64,000 bases of DNA, from the NCBI RefSeq assembly GCF_008641105.1, contig NZ_VTTI01000006.1, positions 238,139 to 302,138 of the forward strand, read 5' to 3'. Source of the DNA: Halopseudomonas salina (GTDB taxonomy: Bacteria; Pseudomonadota; Gammaproteobacteria; Pseudomonadales; Pseudomonadaceae). The translations under genes and the position numbers were made by a program. Positions 55,185 to 64,000 of this stretch are shown in pieces. Within the stretch, counting starts at the first letter, position 1. Each line of letters opens with the position of its first letter. The notes beneath the pieces are model-generated. The model had not been told where the DNA came from, did no database searches, and saw only the letters and a list, made by a program, of their open reading frames with translations.

Positions 55185-55612
55185 TGCCGGCCGCACGCAT
55201 ATCTGGGGTATGTACTCTGGTGCTGCTGTTTTCGCCTGCGGTTCTTGCACAGCAGGCGGCAGAGGGCGGTCAGATCAATGTCCTGGCGCAACTCGGCCAG
55301 CTGGCCTTGGGGCTGGTGCTGGTAGTTGGGCTGATATTTCTGATTGGTTACCTGATGCGCCGCGTGGGTCCCCTCGCGCCCCACGGCAGACAACAGATCA
55401 AGCTGGTCAGTAGCCTCGCGCTAGGACCGCGTGATCGATTGATCCTGATTGACGTTGCCGGCAAGCAACTGCTTTTGGGCGCTTCTCCAGGGCGGATAAC
55501 GACTCTGCATACATTTGAAGAGCCTGTGGCAGAGGTGCCGGATGGGCCGGGGATGAACAGCGACTTCGCCAAAACCCTGCGCACGCTGCTCAAGCGGGAG
55601 CCACAGCCATGA
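55184..55612 (+). CDS. fliO: Flagellar biosynthesis protein FliO
   Basis: 142 residues with a cleavable signal-like start ending VLAQQ, one membrane segment ([19 protein letters not shown]) and a cytoplasmic domain ([20 protein letters not shown]). FliO helps assemble the FliP pore. It overlaps fliP by 4 bases. Confidence 0.93.
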   Translation: MPAARISGVCTLVLLFSPAVLAQQAAEGGQINVLAQLGQLALGLVLVVGLIFLIGYLMRRVGPLAPHGRQQIKLVSSLALGPRDRLILIDVAGKQLLLGASPGRITTLHTFEEPVAEVPDGPGMNSDFAKTLRTLLKREPQP

Positions 55613-56361
55613 TCCGCTGGATGCTGCTGCTTATGATATTTCTGGCGCCCAATGTGTTTGCCCAGGGCGCGGGTGATCTGCTGAGCATGGATGCGATCAC
55701 GCTGAGCACCGATGAGGAGGGTGGCCAGACCTATTCGGTCAGTCTGCAGATTCTGCTGCTGATGTCGGCGCTGACCTTCATCCCGGCGTTCGTCATGATG
55801 ATGACCAGCTTTACCCGGATCATCATTGTCTTTGCCATTCTGCGTCAGGCCCTGGGTTTGCAGCAGACGCCGTCCAGTCAGATCATGATTGGTCTGGCCA
55901 TATTTCTGTCGATCTTCATCATGGCACCGGTGTTCGAGCGGATGAACGAGACCGCACTGCAGCCGTATCTCAATGAAGAGCTTTCTCCGCAGCAGGCTCT
56001 CGAGCGAGCCAGTATCCCTCTGCGGGGTTTCATGCTGGCTCAGACACGCGAAACGGATCTGGAGCTTTTCGTGCGCCTGGCCCGCCGGGATGACATCACC
56101 AGCCCTCAGGAAGTACCTTTTCATATTCTGGTGCCGGCCTTTGTTACCTCGGAGTTGAAAACGGCATTCCAGATAGGTTTCATGATCTTCATTCCGTTTC
56201 TGGTGATCGACCTGGTGGTGGCCAGTGTATTGATGGCCATGGGTATGATGATGCTGTCGCCGCTGATCATTTCCCTGCCTTTCAAGATCATGCTGTTCGT
56301 GCTGGTTGATGGTTGGGCCTTGATCATAGGTACCCTGGCCGCCAGCTTTGCCGTGACATAG
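55609..56361 (+). CDS. fliP: Flagellar export gate protein FliP
   Basis: 250 residues: signal peptide ([16 protein letters not shown]), then the four-helix export-gate core with [20 protein letters not shown] and [16 protein letters not shown] signatures. Five FliP subunits line the export channel. Confidence 0.97.
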   Translation: MIRWMLLLMIFLAPNVFAQGAGDLLSMDAITLSTDEEGGQTYSVSLQILLLMSALTFIPAFVMMMTSFTRIIIVFAILRQALGLQQTPSSQIMIGLAIFLSIFIMAPVFERMNETALQPYLNEELSPQQALERASIPLRGFMLAQTRETDLELFVRLARRDDITSPQEVPFHILVPAFVTSELKTAFQIGFMIFIPFLVIDLVVASVLMAMGMMMLSPLIISLPFKIMLFVLVDGWALIIGTLAASFAVT

Positions 56362-56371
56362 GAGCCGGACA

Positions 56372-56641
56372 ATGACACCCGAAGTTGCTGTGGAGCTGTT
56401 TCGTCAGGCACTCTGGCTGACCACTGTGCTGGTGGCCATTATTGTGGTGCCAAGCCTGCTTGTGGGTCTGGTGGTTGCGATGTTCCAGGCCGCGACCCAG
56501 ATCAACGAGCAGACACTGAGCTTTCTGCCCCGTTTGCTGCTGACCTTTCTCACCCTGATTGTGCTCGGGCCCTGGATCGTGACGCAGTTGATCGAGTACA
56601 CCGACAGCCTGTATCGCAGCATACCAGGCCTGATCGGCTGA
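56372..56641 (+). CDS. fliQ: Flagellar export gate protein FliQ
   Basis: 89 residues with two membrane helices (about 17-37 and 55-75); LVGLVVAMFQAATQINEQTLSF is the family signature. Its stop overlaps the fliR start by one base. Confidence 0.96.
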   Translation: MTPEVAVELFRQALWLTTVLVAIIVVPSLLVGLVVAMFQAATQINEQTLSFLPRLLLTFLTLIVLGPWIVTQLIEYTDSLYRSIPGLIG

Positions 56642-57417
56642 TGATCGAGCTCTCCGGTGGGGATATCAGCCGTTGGGTATCCAGCTACATGTGGGTGTTT
56701 TTTCGTATTGCCAGTGTGATGATGACCATGCCGGTGATCGGGACGCAACTGGTGCCGGCGCGCATTCGTCTGTTTCTCGCCGTGGCAGTGACCTTTCTTG
56801 TCGCTCCGCATATTCCGACCCCGCCGTCCCTGGATCCATTGAGTCTGAACACCTGGGCGATTATTGCCGAACAGATACTCATTGGGGCCACCATGGGCTT
56901 CGTTCTGCAGTTGCTGTTCCAGGTCCATGTGCTTGCTGGTCAGATCGTTGCCATGCAGATGGGTCTGGGCTTTGCCTCGATGAACGATCCGACCATGGGG
57001 ATTTCGGTCGCGGTGGTTGCCCAGGTATTTACCATGCTGACTACCTTGCTGTTTCTGGCTGTCAATGGTCACCTGGTAGTGATCGAGGTCCTGGTCGAGA
57101 GCTTCACCACCTTACCCCTGGGTGAGTTCTTTCTGGTCTCGGATTTCCAGGCAGTTGTGCTGCGTTTTTCCTGGGTCATGGCAGCAGCATTGCTGATTGG
57201 CCTGCCGGCTATTACCGCGCTGTTGATCGTCAATCTGTCCTTTGGCGTGATGATGAGGGCCGCGCCGCAATTGAACATTTTCTCGATCGGTTTTCCGCTC
57301 ACCTTGGTCTTCGGGATATTCATACTCTGGGTTCTGATAGGCAGCGTGGGAGAGCATTACCAGATCGTGGTCTCCGACACACTGATCTGGTTGCGTGAGC
57401 TGGTGAGGGCTAGCTGA
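56641..57417 (+). CDS. fliR: Flagellar export gate protein FliR
   Basis: 258 residues, six predicted membrane helices, with VMMTMPVIGTQLVPARIRLF, GLGFASMNDPTMG and PQLNIFSIGFPLTL signatures. It overlaps flhB by one base; FliR and FlhB work together as gate and substrate switch. Confidence 0.97.
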   Translation: MIELSGGDISRWVSSYMWVFFRIASVMMTMPVIGTQLVPARIRLFLAVAVTFLVAPHIPTPPSLDPLSLNTWAIIAEQILIGATMGFVLQLLFQVHVLAGQIVAMQMGLGFASMNDPTMGISVAVVAQVFTMLTTLLFLAVNGHLVVIEVLVESFTTLPLGEFFLVSDFQAVVLRFSWVMAAALLIGLPAITALLIVNLSFGVMMRAAPQLNIFSIGFPLTLVFGIFILWVLIGSVGEHYQIVVSDTLIWLRELVRAS

Positions 57418-58556
57418 TGTCGCAAGAATCGGATAGCGGTCAGGAAAAAACCGAAGACCCCACGGAGAAACGCCTCAAGGAGTCCCGTGACAAGGGCCAG
57501 ATTGCCCGCTCCAAGGAGCTCAATACCCTCGCGGTAGTCATGTGCTCGGCGGTGGGTCTGATCATGTTTGGTCCCGCCATGTTCCGCCTGCTGATTGATC
57601 TGATGACCTATAACTTTTCCCTGGAGCGCGATGCACTCTTTGCTACTGACAGCATGGGCTTACATCTGCTCGAGTCGGTAAACATGGGGCTGATGATACT
57701 TGCGCCGCTGTTCTTCATTCTGTTTGTCGCATCTATCGTGGGACCGATCATGCTGGGCGGCTGGTTGTTCAGTGGCAAATCCCTGGCGCCCAAATTCAGC
57801 AGGATGAATCCGCTGGCGGGTCTCAAGCGGATGTTCTCACTGAAGGCTTTGGTAGAGCTGCTCAAGGCCCTTGCGAAGTTTCTGGTAGTGCTAGCGATGG
57901 CGCTGCTGGTGCTTGCCTTTTTTCAGAACGACATGCTCGAACTCGACAGTGAGCCTCTGCCCGATGCGATTGGTCACAGCCTGTGGATTCTGGGTACGGC
58001 ATTGTTTTTTCTGGCGTGCTCTCTGATTCTGATTGCGGTGGTGGATATTCCGTTTCAACTCTGGGACAACAAGCAGAAGTTGAAAATGACCAAGCAGGAA
58101 GTGCGCGACGAATTCAAGGACTCCGAAGGCAAGCCAGAGGTGAAGGGGCGTATTCGCCAACTGCAGCGCGAGATGGCTGAGCGGCGGATGATGGGCGAGG
58201 TACCCCAGGCAGATGTGGTCATAACCAACCCGACCCACTTTGCCGTAGCTTTGAAATATGATCCGCTGAATGCGGGCGCGCCTGTTCTGGTAGCCAAGGG
58301 GGCCGACTTCGTGGCCCAGCGTATTCGCGAGGTGGCAACCGAGCACAATGTCGTGGTGCTCGAGTCCCCGCCGCTGGCGCGGGCGGTGTTTTACAGCACG
58401 GAGCTGGATCAGCAGATTCCCGCCGGGCTTTATCTCGCGGTGGCGCAGGTCCTGGCTTATGTATTCCAGCTGCGCCAATATCGGGCGGGTCAAGGCAAAC
58501 GGCCAGGGCCAATGCCCAATCCGGACATCCCCGAAGACCTGCGAAAGGATGAATAA
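57417..58556 (+). CDS. flhB: Flagellar export switch protein FlhB
   Basis: 379 residues: a start typical of the family (GQEKTEDPTEKRLKESRDKGQ), four membrane helices, and the cytoplasmic domain with the self-cleaving NPTH motif (VVITNPTHFAVALKYDP). Controls the switch from rod/hook to filament substrates. flhA does not follow; the cluster ends here in this window. Confidence 0.97.
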   Translation: MSQESDSGQEKTEDPTEKRLKESRDKGQIARSKELNTLAVVMCSAVGLIMFGPAMFRLLIDLMTYNFSLERDALFATDSMGLHLLESVNMGLMILAPLFFILFVASIVGPIMLGGWLFSGKSLAPKFSRMNPLAGLKRMFSLKALVELLKALAKFLVVLAMALLVLAFFQNDMLELDSEPLPDAIGHSLWILGTALFFLACSLILIAVVDIPFQLWDNKQKLKMTKQEVRDEFKDSEGKPEVKGRIRQLQREMAERRMMGEVPQADVVITNPTHFAVALKYDPLNAGAPVLVAKGADFVAQRIREVATEHNVVVLESPPLARAVFYSTELDQQIPAGLYLAVAQVLAYVFQLRQYRAGQGKRPGPMPNPDIPEDLRKDE

Positions 58557-58633
58557 GCCGTTGCTGCCAAGGGAAGCTGCAGCGTATACATACCGCTCAC
58601 AGTGGCGCGCTATTCAAAACAGGAGTTAAGGCA

Positions 58634-59347
58634 ATGACAGGCAGATCCGGCGCAATATGGCAGATGCTGGCAGGCGCGTTTATCGCACTGGCGTTGGCAT
58701 TCATGGCGGTCAATATCAAGAGTGGCATGCTGCAGTTCCGTGATGCTGACCGCGTGGTGAGTGTAAAAGGGTTGGCCGAACGCACTGTAAAGGCCGATCT
58801 GGCGCTGTGGCCGATCAATTTCTCCGTGCTTGGTAATGGCCTGGACCAACTCCAGAACGACATCGAGGCGCAGCAGAGCCTGATCAGGTCATTCCTGCTG
58901 CTCAAGGGGTTTGCTGAGGATGATATCCAGTTATCCATGCCCAAGATCACCGACCAGCACGCTAATGTTTATGGCTCTGCGCTGCCGGCGGAGCGTTACA
59001 GAGCAGACGCGACAGTGCTGGTCCGCACTGAAGATGTGGAGCGGGTCAAGTCGGGTATGCAGTCGGTTGGCGAACTGGTGAAATCGGGTGTTGCCCTGAC
59101 CCAGAGCTACGAGTTTCAGCCCAGTTTCGTATTTACCAAGCTGGAGTCGATAAAGCCGGAAATGATTGCCGATGCCACGCGCGATGCGCGCGCCGCGGCA
59201 GATCAGTTTGCACGTGATGCCGAGGCCAGCGTAGGAAGCATCCGGCGTGCATCCCAGGGCTACTTCTCGATCGAGGACGTAGATCCTTTCACGCCCGAGA
59301 CCAAGCGGGTGCGAGTGGTAACCAGTGTTGATTACATACTGCGCTAA
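58634..59347 (+). CDS. SIMPL-domain (DUF541) periplasmic protein
   Basis: 237 residues with an N-terminal membrane anchor or signal (about 10-28) and a SIMPL domain (VVSVKGLAERTVKADLALW, FAEDDIQLSMPKITDQHA, ATRDARAAADQFARDA). Function in Pseudomonas is not established; related proteins are linked to oxidative stress tolerance. AGGAG ribosome-binding site. It lies about 75 bases after flhB, so it may be co-transcribed with the flagellar operon. Confidence 0.8.
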   Translation: MTGRSGAIWQMLAGAFIALALAFMAVNIKSGMLQFRDADRVVSVKGLAERTVKADLALWPINFSVLGNGLDQLQNDIEAQQSLIRSFLLLKGFAEDDIQLSMPKITDQHANVYGSALPAERYRADATVLVRTEDVERVKSGMQSVGELVKSGVALTQSYEFQPSFVFTKLESIKPEMIADATRDARAAADQFARDAEASVGSIRRASQGYFSIEDVDPFTPETKRVRVVTSVDYILR

Positions 59348-59731
59348 TCACTCCAGGCGCTGAATAACGAAGGGGATGAAGTTTTCCCCTTCCACTTCCT
59401 GCTCTTCACCCAACTCACACCACACGCGTTCAACCATCACCGGCTCGGGGAGGCTGACGTGAAAGGGTGGCATTTGCCCATTCACTTCCTCCAGAAAGGC
59501 CTGTTGGGCTTCGGGACTCAGACGGCTCAACAGCTCCAGAAGAATTTCCTGATCGAAGTCCAGGGACAGCGCATGGGCTTCACCCTCCTCTCCCCAGGGC
59601 ACATCGAATAGCGTTGTGCAGAGCTCATGGCTGACAAAGTCGATTTCACTGAACCGGATCTGCAGAAATTCCACAGGTTGATTGGAGGCCAGTGCTTGCA
59701 ATTGGTACGTCAAACCGAGATCGGGATTCAT
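59348..59731 (-). CDS. Conserved acidic protein of unknown function
   Basis: 127 residues, acidic, no signal peptide or membrane segment (GLTYQLQALASNQPVEFLQI, FDQEILLELLSRLSPEAQQAF). I do not recognise a family. The even protein-like composition and tight convergent fit, with its stop directly abutting the SIMPL gene stop, support a real gene. Divergent from the CobW gene. Confidence 0.6.
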   Translation of the reverse strand: MNPDLGLTYQLQALASNQPVEFLQIRFSEIDFVSHELCTTLFDVPWGEEGEAHALSLDFDQEILLELLSRLSPEAQQAFLEEVNGQMPPFHVSLPEPVMVERVWCELGEEQEVEGENFIPFVIQRLE

Positions 59732-59847
59732 GTGAGGCCGTGGCAGTTGTGTTTGTATTTATCGGCATTCTAGCAGTTGGAGGTCTCGGCGCAGAGAGAC
59801 CTGCTGTTTTATTTGCCTGAACGCCTTCTATCTGCCTGAGGAATAAT

Positions 59848-59860
59848 GTTATGTTATATC
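59848..59860 (+). promoter_or_regulatory. Probable Zur box upstream of the CobW gene
   Basis: GTTATGTTATATC differs at two positions from the GTTATAnTATAAC Zur palindrome as recalled from gammaproteobacteria. It lies about 40 bases upstream of a CobW/COG0523 GTPase gene, a class commonly repressed by Zur when zinc is sufficient. Confidence 0.6.
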
Positions 59861-59897
59861 AATATTAAACAATGTTGTCATAGTCGGAGTATGTCTG

Positions 59898-61115
59898 ATG
59901 CAGCACAGTGATTCGTTATTGCCTGTCAGCGTATTGTCAGGATTTCTTGGGGCAGGCAAGAGCACGCTACTCAACCAGATTCTGCGTAATCGGGAGAACT
60001 TGCGGGTGGCCGTTATCGTCAATGATATGAGCGAGATCAATATCGACGGGAGTGAGGTCCAGCGTGATGTGACGCTCAACCGTGCCGAGGAAAAACTGAT
60101 CGAGATGAGCAACGGCTGCATCTGTTGCACCCTGCGCGAGGACCTGCTGGAGGAAGTCGCCAGGCTCGCTGGCGAGGGACGCTTCGATTATCTGCTGATC
60201 GAATCCACGGGTATCTCCGAGCCGCTGCCGGTAGCTGAGACCTTCACCTTCCGGGACGAGCAGGGGCGCAGTCTCTCCGACCTGGCGCGGCTGGACACCA
60301 TGATAACCGTGGTCGATGGGGTCAACTTTCTCAACGATTTCCAGGCTGCCGAGACTCTGGCCAGTCGCGGCGAGACGTTGGGTGAAGAGGATGAGCGCTC
60401 GATCACCGATCTGTTGATCGAGCAGGTGGAGTTTGCCGATGTCATCCTGCTCAGCAAGGTCGACCTGATATCCCTTACTGCCCGTGAGGAGCTGCAGGCC
60501 ATTTTGCGTGGACTGAACAGCGAGGCCGAGATAATTCCGATGGTCATGGGCCAGGTGCCGTTGGACAAGGTACTCAATACCGGGCGCTTCAGCTTCGAGC
60601 GAGCGGCCATGGCCCCGGGCTGGCTCAAGGAAATGCGTGGCGAGCATGTTCCCGAAACCGAGGAATACGGCATCGCCTCCGGCACCTACCAGGCGCGCAA
60701 GCCATTTCACCCCGAACGCTTCCATGCCTTCCTCGCTCGCACCTGGGAAAACGGCAGGCTGCTGCGTTCCAAGGGCTATTTCTGGCTGGCCAGTCGGCCG
60801 TCCGAAGCCGGTAGCTGGTCCCAAGCGGGTGGTTTGATGCGCTACAGCTATGCGGGCCGCTGGTGGCGTTCGGTTCCCCGGGCGCACTGGCCAACGCAGG
60901 AGCAGGAGGTCGAGACAATCATGGCCAACTGGGATGCCGAGGTGGGTGATTGCCGCCAGGAACTGGTGTTCATCGGCCAGCACATCGACTTCGCTCGCTT
61001 GCGCCAGGACCTCGATGCCTGCTTGCTGACTGAGGAGGAAATGGCCATGGGGCAGGGTGCCTGGACGGCATTGACCGACCCCTTCGGTCCCTGGTCCGAA
61101 GAGCAGGCCGCCTGA
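59898..61115 (+). CDS. CobW/COG0523-family metallochaperone GTPase
   Basis: 405 residues. Walker [16 protein letters not shown], metal-binding CxCC motif ([16 protein letters not shown]), ESTGISEP, and SKVD in place of NKxD. The C-terminal CobW_C domain includes the stretch [18 protein letters not shown]0523 proteins move zinc to client enzymes during zinc limitation; the CxCC motif and likely Zur box point to zinc. Overlaps the DUF1826 gene by one base (TGATG). Confidence 0.88.
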   Translation: MQHSDSLLPVSVLSGFLGAGKSTLLNQILRNRENLRVAVIVNDMSEINIDGSEVQRDVTLNRAEEKLIEMSNGCICCTLREDLLEEVARLAGEGRFDYLLIESTGISEPLPVAETFTFRDEQGRSLSDLARLDTMITVVDGVNFLNDFQAAETLASRGETLGEEDERSITDLLIEQVEFADVILLSKVDLISLTAREELQAILRGLNSEAEIIPMVMGQVPLDKVLNTGRFSFERAAMAPGWLKEMRGEHVPETEEYGIASGTYQARKPFHPERFHAFLARTWENGRLLRSKGYFWLASRPSEAGSWSQAGGLMRYSYAGRWWRSVPRAHWPTQEQEVETIMANWDAEVGDCRQELVFIGQHIDFARLRQDLDACLLTEEEMAMGQGAWTALTDPFGPWSEEQAA

Positions 61116-61771
61116 TGCATGCGGCAGATCAGATGACGGTACCCGCCTGGGTCCAGGCAGGCTCCATGGATACGCTGCTCGAGATCTTCCGCGACGAGAT
61201 CAATCTGGCGGTATGGCAACGACCGCTGGCGACATCAGTGGAGCGCTTTTCCGACGCTCTGCTGCAGTGTGGTGGCCAGTTGGCCGAATCCCACACCCTG
61301 GATGTCATTACCGATGACTCGGGTAATTGTGCTGTGCGCATGCCGCGCCTGGCAGGGGCCATGAGTCATCTTGAGGGCTATGCCGACTTTGTTGCCGATG
61401 TGGCCCATCTGGTGGACGCTTTCGCCTGTCTGGTGGACGCGCAGATTATCGGCTTGCGCCTGCGCTCCCTTGAGCAGGCCATGTGCCCGCGCTGGCATGT
61501 CGATCATGTGCCGGTGCGGCTGGTGACTTCCTACGCAGGGCCGGGATCGGAGTGGTTGGCCGAAGGGCAGTTGCCGCGCGAGCATCTGGGCGGCCCGGGT
61601 ATAGATCGCTACGCTCGGCATGTACACGGCCAGGCCCTGGGAGTCGGGGAGGTGGCGTTGCTCAAGGGGGAGCGCTGGCAGGGTAATACGGGTCGGGGCC
61701 TGATTCATCGTTCACCAGGCGTGCGGCAGGGCGAACGCCGCCTGCTGTTGACGCTGGACTGGCTGAAGTAA
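61115..61771 (+). CDS. DUF1826 protein, partner of the CobW gene
   Basis: 218 residues, DUF1826-like (FRDEINLAVWQRPLATSVE, CPRWHVDHVPVRLVTSYAGPG, ALLKGERWQG, HRSPGVRQGERRLLLTLDW). The HxDH and late HRSP segments look like a cupin-type Fe/2OG dioxygenase metal site. DUF1826 genes travel with CobW genes in Pseudomonas zinc-limitation loci. Function unknown; a zinc-sparing or zinc-related role is inferred from context. Confidence 0.75.
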   Translation: MHAADQMTVPAWVQAGSMDTLLEIFRDEINLAVWQRPLATSVERFSDALLQCGGQLAESHTLDVITDDSGNCAVRMPRLAGAMSHLEGYADFVADVAHLVDAFACLVDAQIIGLRLRSLEQAMCPRWHVDHVPVRLVTSYAGPGSEWLAEGQLPREHLGGPGIDRYARHVHGQALGVGEVALLKGERWQGNTGRGLIHRSPGVRQGERRLLLTLDWLK

Positions 61772-61897
61772 GCCAGGCGATTGCGCCAGTCATGAGACTG
61801 GTGTGGGGGCCGGGCTGGGCCTGTCTGAGTCCACAAATCGCTGACATCCGGGCGCTGGCCCTCTAGAATGCCGCTTTAAACAAAAGAGCCGCCCCCG

Positions 61898-62776
61898 ATG
61901 CAGTTGCTACCCTGGAGTCACAATACCCGCGCCGGTTTTACTCTGAGAGGCTGGCATTCGCCGCCCTCCGGCAAGCCCCTGTTGCACTTCCTGCATGGCA
62001 ACGGCTTCTGCACTCGCAGCTATGAGCTGATGCTCGAGCACCTGGCCGCGGATTTCGATCTGTGGTTATGCGATCTGCAAGGCCACGGGGAAAGCGACCA
62101 TGGAGGGCGTTTTCTGGGCTGGAATCGGAATGCCGAGCTCGCTCTCGAGGCATTCTCAGCCGGCCGTGAGCGCTTTGGTGCGGTAGAGGCTTACGCGTGC
62201 GGACACAGCTTCGGCGGTGTTCTGACCAGCCTGATTCTGGCGGGTCATCCTGATGTGTTCCGCCGTGCGGTCCTGCTTGATCCGGTCCTGTTTCCTGTGT
62301 CCCTGATCGGGCTGCGTACCAGCCTGAGCCTGCTTGGCATGCGCCGCAATCCCATGGCCGATAGCGCGCGAGCCCGCCGTCACCATTGGCCGGACCGCGA
62401 GGCGGCCTACGCCGCACTGCATGGTCGTGGCATTTTCAGGGGCTGGGAGGAGGCTGCTTTTCGCGCCCACATCGATCACGCATTGAAAGACCATGACGAG
62501 CTTGGCGTCGAATTGAAATGCCGGCCCTCCCGCGAGGCCGAGGTGTTCGAGAGCATGCCTGAGCGCCTCTGGCCAGCGCTGAAACGCATCCGCACCGATA
62601 CCCTGCTGATTCACGGTGAAAACACCTATCCGTTCGTTCTCCAGTCCGCTCGCAAGCTGGCTGCAAGCAACGCCCGGGTGACTTCACGTGCGACCCCGGG
62701 CGGCCACTGTTTCATGCAGGAGCACTCGGTTACAGCGGCGCAGCAGGTGAAGGCCTTTCTGCTTTCCAGTAATTAG
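61898..62776 (+). CDS. Alpha/beta hydrolase
   Basis: 292 residues, alpha/beta hydrolase fold: oxyanion region FLHGNGFC, nucleophile elbow GHSFGG, catalytic His in PGGHCFMQEHS; the acid is probably the Glu in LLIHGENTYP. Substrate unknown. Its stop overlaps the stop of the convergent antiporter gene by 4 bases. Confidence 0.8.
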   Translation: MQLLPWSHNTRAGFTLRGWHSPPSGKPLLHFLHGNGFCTRSYELMLEHLAADFDLWLCDLQGHGESDHGGRFLGWNRNAELALEAFSAGRERFGAVEAYACGHSFGGVLTSLILAGHPDVFRRAVLLDPVLFPVSLIGLRTSLSLLGMRRNPMADSARARRHHWPDREAAYAALHGRGIFRGWEEAAFRAHIDHALKDHDELGVELKCRPSREAEVFESMPERLWPALKRIRTDTLLIHGENTYPFVLQSARKLAASNARVTSRATPGGHCFMQEHSVTAAQQVKAFLLSSN

Positions 62777-64000
62777 TTTTGTTGGTCTTGCGGCGCTGGC
62801 TGACGGCTGATGATGGCGCGATTCACCTGCTCGGCCAGGCCGTTGCCTGCTTCGCTCATCGTCAGGTAGGCCAGGTCTGCCCCCGCTTCCAGAATGCGCT
62901 CGGCAATGTCTTCGTACATGGCGTGGGAAACGATCAGGCCTTTGAAACCACGGCTGCGCAGCTTCTGCACCGCGATGGTCTTGGCTTCGGCGTCGTTCAT
63001 TGCCAACACCACAGAATGCACCTGGGGCATCTGCAAGCTTTGCCAGAACACCTGGTCCTCGGCATCGGCAAAAAGCGCCTGCCGTCCGGCAGCAATGCTT
63101 GCTTCTATGGCTACCGGGTCAGAATCCAGGCCTACTACCCGGTAGCCCTTGGTTGCGAGGCTATCGTATGCCGCGCGGCCGGTCCGGCCCTGGCCCATGA
63201 TCAGGATTTCAGCGTCACCCAGCGATAGTGGCTGTTCGTCAGGATGTCGGATGTCCCGCTCGAATGGGATCAAGCGATTGGCCAGACGCTCGTAAAGCGG
63301 GTGCGCAAATCGATTGATGGGGGCGGAAAAAATGAACGACAGCGATACGGTTATCGCCAGAGGAATCAACCATTCGGGTAGGACCACGCTGGCAACAATC
63401 AGGCCAAACTCGCTGTAGTTGGTCAGGCTCACGCTGCTGAGAAAGGCGCTGCGCGCACGCAGCTTGAAGAGCAGAAACAGGAAAAAGAACAATACGCCCT
63501 TGAGCGGCAGCACCACGGCCATCACCAGGGCAAAGATAATGGCATCCGCGTCGGGCAGCCCGCCTATACCGATTTGCAAAAAGAAACCGACCAGGAATAC
63601 TTCTTTCAGACTCCACAGTGATTGCGACAACTCGCCGGCACGTTTGTGGTTGGCCAGCATGGCACCAAAAGCCAGGGCGCCCAGCTCCGAACTCAACCCG
63701 ACAGATTCAAAACCCACGCCACCAATAACCAGCGCAAGGAACAGGCCCAGCAGCACCAGCAGCTCTTCGTGACCACACATATCCAGCAAACGATAGAGCA
63801 GGGGTTTGAGCAGTGGTATCGCAAATACCAGAAGCGCCCAGGCGGAGGGGGAAGTGCCGCTGGCGATACTGATGACCAACAGGGCGATCAGGTCCTGCAT
63901 GATCAGCACGCCTATAGCCACGCGGCCGTGAAAGGCCCGCAACTCGCGCTTGCTCTCCAATACCTTGGCGGCAAGTACGGTACTGGAGAATGACAGTGCG
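62773..64000 (-). CDS. CPA2 cation:proton antiporter with RCK (TrkA-N) domain, partial
   Basis: The frame is open to the window edge, so the start lies outside; about 409 residues are seen. The visible part covers the end of a KefB/KefC/YbaL-type Na+/K+:H+ exchanger membrane domain (ALSFSSTVLAAKVLE at the edge, then several helices) and a C-terminal RCK nucleotide-binding domain (ILIMGQGRTGRAAYDSL, VVGLDSDPVAIEASIAAG). Likely a K+ efflux or exchange system in the inner membrane. No KefF/G-like ancillary gene is in view. Confidence 0.88.
   Translation of the reverse strand, partial: ALSFSSTVLAAKVLESKRELRAFHGRVAIGVLIMQDLIALLVISIASGTSPSAWALLVFAIPLLKPLLYRLLDMCGHEELLVLLGLFLALVIGGVGFESVGLSSELGALAFGAMLANHKRAGELSQSLWSLKEVFLVGFFLQIGIGGLPDADAIIFALVMAVVLPLKGVLFFFLFLLFKLRARSAFLSSVSLTNYSEFGLIVASVVLPEWLIPLAITVSLSFIFSAPINRFAHPLYERLANRLIPFERDIRHPDEQPLSLGDAEILIMGQGRTGRAAYDSLATKGYRVVGLDSDPVAIEASIAAGRQALFADAEDQVFWQSLQMPQVHSVVLAMNDAEAKTIAVQKLRSRGFKGLIVSHAMYEDIAERILEAGADLAYLTMSEAGNGLAEQVNRAIISRQPAPQDQQN

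Noticed and set aside
61771..61897. Hairpin CCAGTC/GACTGG after the DUF1826 gene as a terminator
   Set aside because: Short stem and no following T run.
1..64000. CRISPR arrays, tRNA/rRNA genes, insertion sequences, prophage or integrase genes
   Set aside because: None was seen; the only repeats are the palindromic family in the first 8 kb, and the sugar operon has no flanking mobility genes.

Overview
The window reads as chromosomal DNA of a Pseudomonas-type gammaproteobacterium. The flagellar gene order (fliC-flaG-fliD-fliS-fliS-like-fleP-fleQ-fleS-fleR-fliEFGHIJ, an hsbA-hsbR-hptB-like set, then fliKLMNOPQR-flhB) is the Pseudomonas polar-flagellum arrangement. FleQ, PhaG and the HsbR-type phosphatase are also close to Pseudomonas proteins. 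The exact genus (Pseudomonas sensu stricto or a close relative such as Halopseudomonas) cannot be fixed from the sequence alone.

Layout. (1) Positions 1-7653 hold mixed chromosomal genes: a hydroxypyruvate-isomerase-like TIM barrel, a lipoprotein plus periplasmic binding/PDC-sensor fusion, an SDR, a PAS-GGDEF-EAL protein, a PhaG-like acyltransferase and a DUF465 protein. A family of palindromic repeats (core GTCGAGTTCCACCTCGAC) lies between them. (2) 7953-11353, minus strand: rmlB-rmlA-rmlC-rmlD for dTDP-L-rhamnose. (3) 11616-33879, plus strand: a tightly packed operon of about 15 genes for unusual sugars. It begins with rfbF-rfbG-rfbH (CDP-4-keto-3,6-dideoxyglucose route). It continues with a sugar nucleotidyltransferase, a CBS-GHMP kinase fusion, a NeuB-like synthase fused to a second TIM barrel, a ThDP-dependent acetolactate-synthase-like enzyme (YerE-like candidate), oxidoreductases, three methyltransferases, a pyruvyltransferase and a 1686-residue multi-module glycosyltransferase. 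It lies directly upstream of flagellin fliC. (4) 34121-58556: one uninterrupted flagellar cluster. (5) 58634-64000: a SIMPL protein, an unknown acidic protein, a CobW-type GTPase with DUF1826 behind a probable Zur box, an alpha/beta hydrolase and the 3' part of a CPA2 antiporter.

How it fits together. By position next to fliC, and by analogy with the Pseudomonas flagellin glycosylation islands, regions 2 and 3 most likely make and attach an O-linked glycan to flagellin. A near-consensus sigma54 -24/-12 element sits 80-95 bp upstream of rfbF. The same element precedes fliD, fleS, fliE, fliK and fliL, so the sugar operon may belong to the FleQ/RpoN flagellar regulon. FliC has a near-perfect FliA (sigma28) promoter. 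The sugar operon is the best candidate for an undescribed system. It combines a CDP-dideoxysugar branch, a possible two-carbon branching enzyme, a nonulosonate-synthase-like fusion with no CMP-sugar synthetase in view, and a kinase/nucleotidyltransferase pair with no heptose isomerase or phosphatase in view.
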